Source: Clostridium sp. UBA5530
GTDB taxonomy: Bacteria; Bacillota; Clostridia; Clostridiales; Clostridiaceae
Length of the DNA stretch: 15,815 bases
Assembly: GCA_002423705.1 (NCBI GenBank)
Contig: DINW01000008.1
Span: forward strand, 22,858-38,672
Direction of reading: 5' to 3'
Shown: positions 13,984 to 15,815 of the stretch, one piece after another
Position numbering within the stretch: position 1 is the stretch's first letter
How the letters are laid out: each line of letters begins with the position of its first letter
The notes under the pieces: generated by a model
Databases searched by the model: none
The model's input: only the letters and a program-made list of their open reading frames with translations
Told to the model about the DNA's origin: nothing
Position numbers and translations under genes: made by a program

Positions 13984-15252
13984 ATGAGCAATTGGAATAT
14001 AGATACTTTATGTGTACAGGGGGCTTATAAGCCTAAATCAGGAGAGCCCAGGGTTCTTCCACTATATCAAAGCACTACCTACAAATATGATACTACTGAA
14101 GAATTAGCAGATTTGTTTGATTTAAAAAAGGATGGACATATGTATTCGAGAATATCTAACCCTACAGTAGAAGCTTTAGAAAATAAAATTGCATTATTAG
14201 AAGAAGGTATAGGAGCAGTAGCCACATCTTCGGGACAATCAGCAACTCTAAATGCTTTATTAACAATTTGCAGCAGCGGAGATAATATAATATGTTCTTC
14301 TCAAGTATATGGAGGAACTTATAACTTACTCAATGTAACTTTAAGAAAATTAGGCATAGATGTAAGATTTGTAAAAGCTAACAGTTCAGGAGAAGAGATA
14401 TATAGCTTAAGCGATGAAAACACTAAAGCAGTATTTGGGGAAACTATATCAAATCCAGGATGCAGGGTATTAAATTTTGAGGAATTTTCTAAAGGTGCAA
14501 AGAGAATAGGAGTACCTTTAATTGTAGATAATACCTTTGCAACCCCTTATCTTTGCAAACCATTCAAATATGGAGCAAATATAATAATCCATTCTACAAC
14601 AAAATATATGGATGGTCATGGGTCTTGTGTGGGAGGAATTATAGTAGATGGAGGAAATTTTAATTGGGAAAATAAAAGATTTAAAGAGTTTATAGAACCT
14701 GATGACAGCTACCATGGAGTTATATATAGCAAGGATTTTAAAAATATGGCTTATATAGTGAAGGCTAGAGTACAGCTTTTAAGGGATTTAGGTAATTGCA
14801 TGAGTCCATTTAATGCCTATTTAACAAACTTAGGTCTTGAAACGCTACACTTAAGAATGGAAAGACATAGTGAAAATGCATTAGCACTAAGCCAATGGCT
14901 TGAAAATCATCCCAAGGTAAGCTGGGTTAATTATCCATTGTTAAAGGGAAACAAGGACTATGCTATAGCAAATAAATATCTAAATAAAGGAGCCTCAGGG
15001 GTTATTACCTTTGGATTAAAGGGAGGAAAAAAGGCTGGAGAAGACTTTGTAAGAAACCTTAAGTTGGTTTCCTTAGTTATACATGTGGCAGATGTAAGAA
15101 GTTCAGTGCTTCATCCAAGCAGTACTACTCATAGGCAGCTTAGTGAAGAAGAGCAAATAAAGGCAGGGGTATCCCCAGAACTTATAAGATTTTCAGTTGG
15201 GATAGAAAGTATAGATGATATTATAAGGGATGTTGAGGAGGCTTTAAAATAG
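13984..15252 (+). CDS. metY: O-acetylhomoserine sulfhydrylase (PLP enzyme)
   Basis: A 422-residue enzyme of the Cys/Met-metabolism PLP family. It replaces the acetyl group of O-acetylhomoserine with sulfide, giving homocysteine in one step. Visible residues are YSRISNPT (54-61, cofactor phosphate contact), SSGQSA (82-87), VDNTFATPY (181-189, Asp182 on the pyridine nitrogen) and the cofactor lysine K207 in HSTTKYMDGHG. The C-terminal block DVRSSVLHPSSTTHRQ is typical. The length of about 420 fits the MetY group better than the shorter cystathionine gamma-synthases (about 380-400). AGGAGGA (13969-13975) lies 8 bases before ATG. It sits behind a SAM-I riboswitch and 2 bases before metA, whose product makes its substrate. 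Cystathionine gamma-synthase or methionine gamma-lyase activity is a less likely alternative. Confidence 0.93.
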   Translation: MSNWNIDTLCVQGAYKPKSGEPRVLPLYQSTTYKYDTTEELADLFDLKKDGHMYSRISNPTVEALENKIALLEEGIGAVATSSGQSATLNALLTICSSGDNIICSSQVYGGTYNLLNVTLRKLGIDVRFVKANSSGEEIYSLSDENTKAVFGETISNPGCRVLNFEEFSKGAKRIGVPLIVDNTFATPYLCKPFKYGANIIIHSTTKYMDGHGSCVGGIIVDGGNFNWENKRFKEFIEPDDSYHGVIYSKDFKNMAYIVKARVQLLRDLGNCMSPFNAYLTNLGLETLHLRMERHSENALALSQWLENHPKVSWVNYPLLKGNKDYAIANKYLNKGASGVITFGLKGGKKAGEDFVRNLKLVSLVIHVADVRSSVLHPSSTTHRQLSEEEQIKAGVSPELIRFSVGIESIDDIIRDVEEALK

Positions 15253-15254
15253 AA

Positions 15255-15815
15255 ATGGCTTTATGTATATCTAGAGATTTGCCCTATGTAGGTAAGTTAA
15301 AGCGTAAGGGTATAGACATAGTAGATCATTATGATATAGCCATTGCATTAGTAAATCTCATGCCAAACAAGGAGGAAACAGAGTTCCAAATTCTAAGGTA
15401 TATAGGTAAAAGCAAATATAGTATAAAGATTGACTATATATATATGGCAAGTCATAAGCAAAAATCACCAATAAATAATCATCTAGAAAGATATTATGAA
15501 ACTTTTTCTTATGAAAAGTATTATGATGGAGTTATAGTAACAGGGGCCCCAGTAGAAAAAATGCCTTTTGAGAAAGTAGATTATTGGAAAGAATTCACTG
15601 ATATAATTGACTATTGTAATGATAATATTAAATCGTCTTTATATATTTGTTGGGCTGCTCAGGGGGCATTATATTATCTCTACAATATAAAGAAACTTTT
15701 AAAAGATAAAAAAATTTTTGGAGTATACAGGCATGAAATAATGGCTAATAGCTTTTTGTTTAATGGACTTTCAGAAGAATTTTATATGGCTCACTCAAGA
15801 TATTCATATCCTTCC
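15255..15815 (+). CDS. metA: homoserine O-acetyltransferase, MetA family (3' end beyond the window)
   Basis: The frame is open for 187 codons from ATG at 15255 to the window end. The family is about 300 residues, so the last third is missing. MetA activates homoserine by O-acylation. Matches include NLMPNKEETE (34-43), MASHKQK, VTGAPVEKMPFE (95-106), DYWKE, YICWAAQGALYY (130-141) with the nucleophile Cys132, and MAHSRY (178-183). Glu101 lines up with residue 111 of Bacillus MetA, where Glu goes with acetyl-CoA and Gly with succinyl-CoA; so acetyl transfer is expected, in keeping with MetY. ICWAAQ replaces the usual ICWGAQ. The catalytic His and Glu would lie past the end. The likely ribosome binding site GAGGAGG (15235-15241) is inside metY, 13 bases from ATG, suggesting coupled translation. 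The N-terminus is about 10 residues shorter than in E. coli MetA. Confidence 0.9.
   Translation, partial: MALCISRDLPYVGKLKRKGIDIVDHYDIAIALVNLMPNKEETEFQILRYIGKSKYSIKIDYIYMASHKQKSPINNHLERYYETFSYEKYYDGVIVTGAPVEKMPFEKVDYWKEFTDIIDYCNDNIKSSLYICWAAQGALYYLYNIKKLLKDKKIFGVYRHEIMANSFLFNGLSEEFYMAHSRYSYPS

Noticed and set aside
1..15815. CRISPR array, insertion sequence, prophage or attachment site
   Set aside because: No regularly spaced repeats, transposase or integrase reading frames, or terminal inverted repeats were found, and the tRNA gene has no duplicated 3' end nearby.

Overview
The window is AT-rich, with A/T-ending codons, AGA for arginine and ATA for isoleucine, and strong GGAGG-type ribosome binding sites. 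It carries an alpha/beta-type small acid-soluble spore protein, SAM-I riboswitches with intrinsic terminators, and an LPXTG-type wall-anchored subtilisin. Together these point to an endospore-forming, low-GC Gram-positive, most likely a Clostridium-type Firmicute. This is judged from sequence features alone; no database was searched.

Layout. 1-240: the tail of an upstream unit, a bidirectional terminator and a tRNA-Trp(CCA) on the minus strand with its own consensus promoter. 484-1377: a membrane-anchored polysaccharide (peptidoglycan-type) deacetylase. 1642-5826: a large secreted, LPQTG-anchored S8 protease of the lactocepin/C5a-peptidase type. 5942-6124: a spore protein gene whose Shine-Dalgarno is complementary to a sequence just after the protease stop codon. 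6125-6290: an unassigned, potentially structured RNA ending in a strong terminator. 6339-12023: a tight three-gene operon with overlapping reading frames, encoding an Mre11/SbcD-like nuclease, an SbcC/YhaN-like coiled-coil ATPase with a central membrane hairpin, and a MutS-family ATPase with N-terminal membrane segments. 12142-15815: methionine-pathway genes around a divergent control region, with hom on the minus strand and metY-metA on the plus strand. Each direction has its own sigma-A-like promoter, SAM-I aptamer and terminator.

How the genes work together. Hom supplies homoserine, MetA (cut by the window end) acetylates it, and MetY exchanges the acetyl group for sulfide to give homocysteine. 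The glutamate in the MetA specificity loop fits an O-acetylhomoserine route, matching MetY. High SAM should stop both transcription units at their terminators. The nuclease/ATPase/MutS operon looks like a DNA-processing module in which two of three proteins are predicted to be membrane-tethered; it is the least understood part of the window. The deacetylase and the protease act at the cell envelope and surface.

The points most worth a second look are the membrane-linked nuclease/ATPase/MutS operon, the 16-pair RNA structure that could hide the spore gene's ribosome binding site, the unassigned RNA before the nuclease operon, and the back-to-back SAM riboswitches with a decayed copy of the metY leader inside the hom leader.
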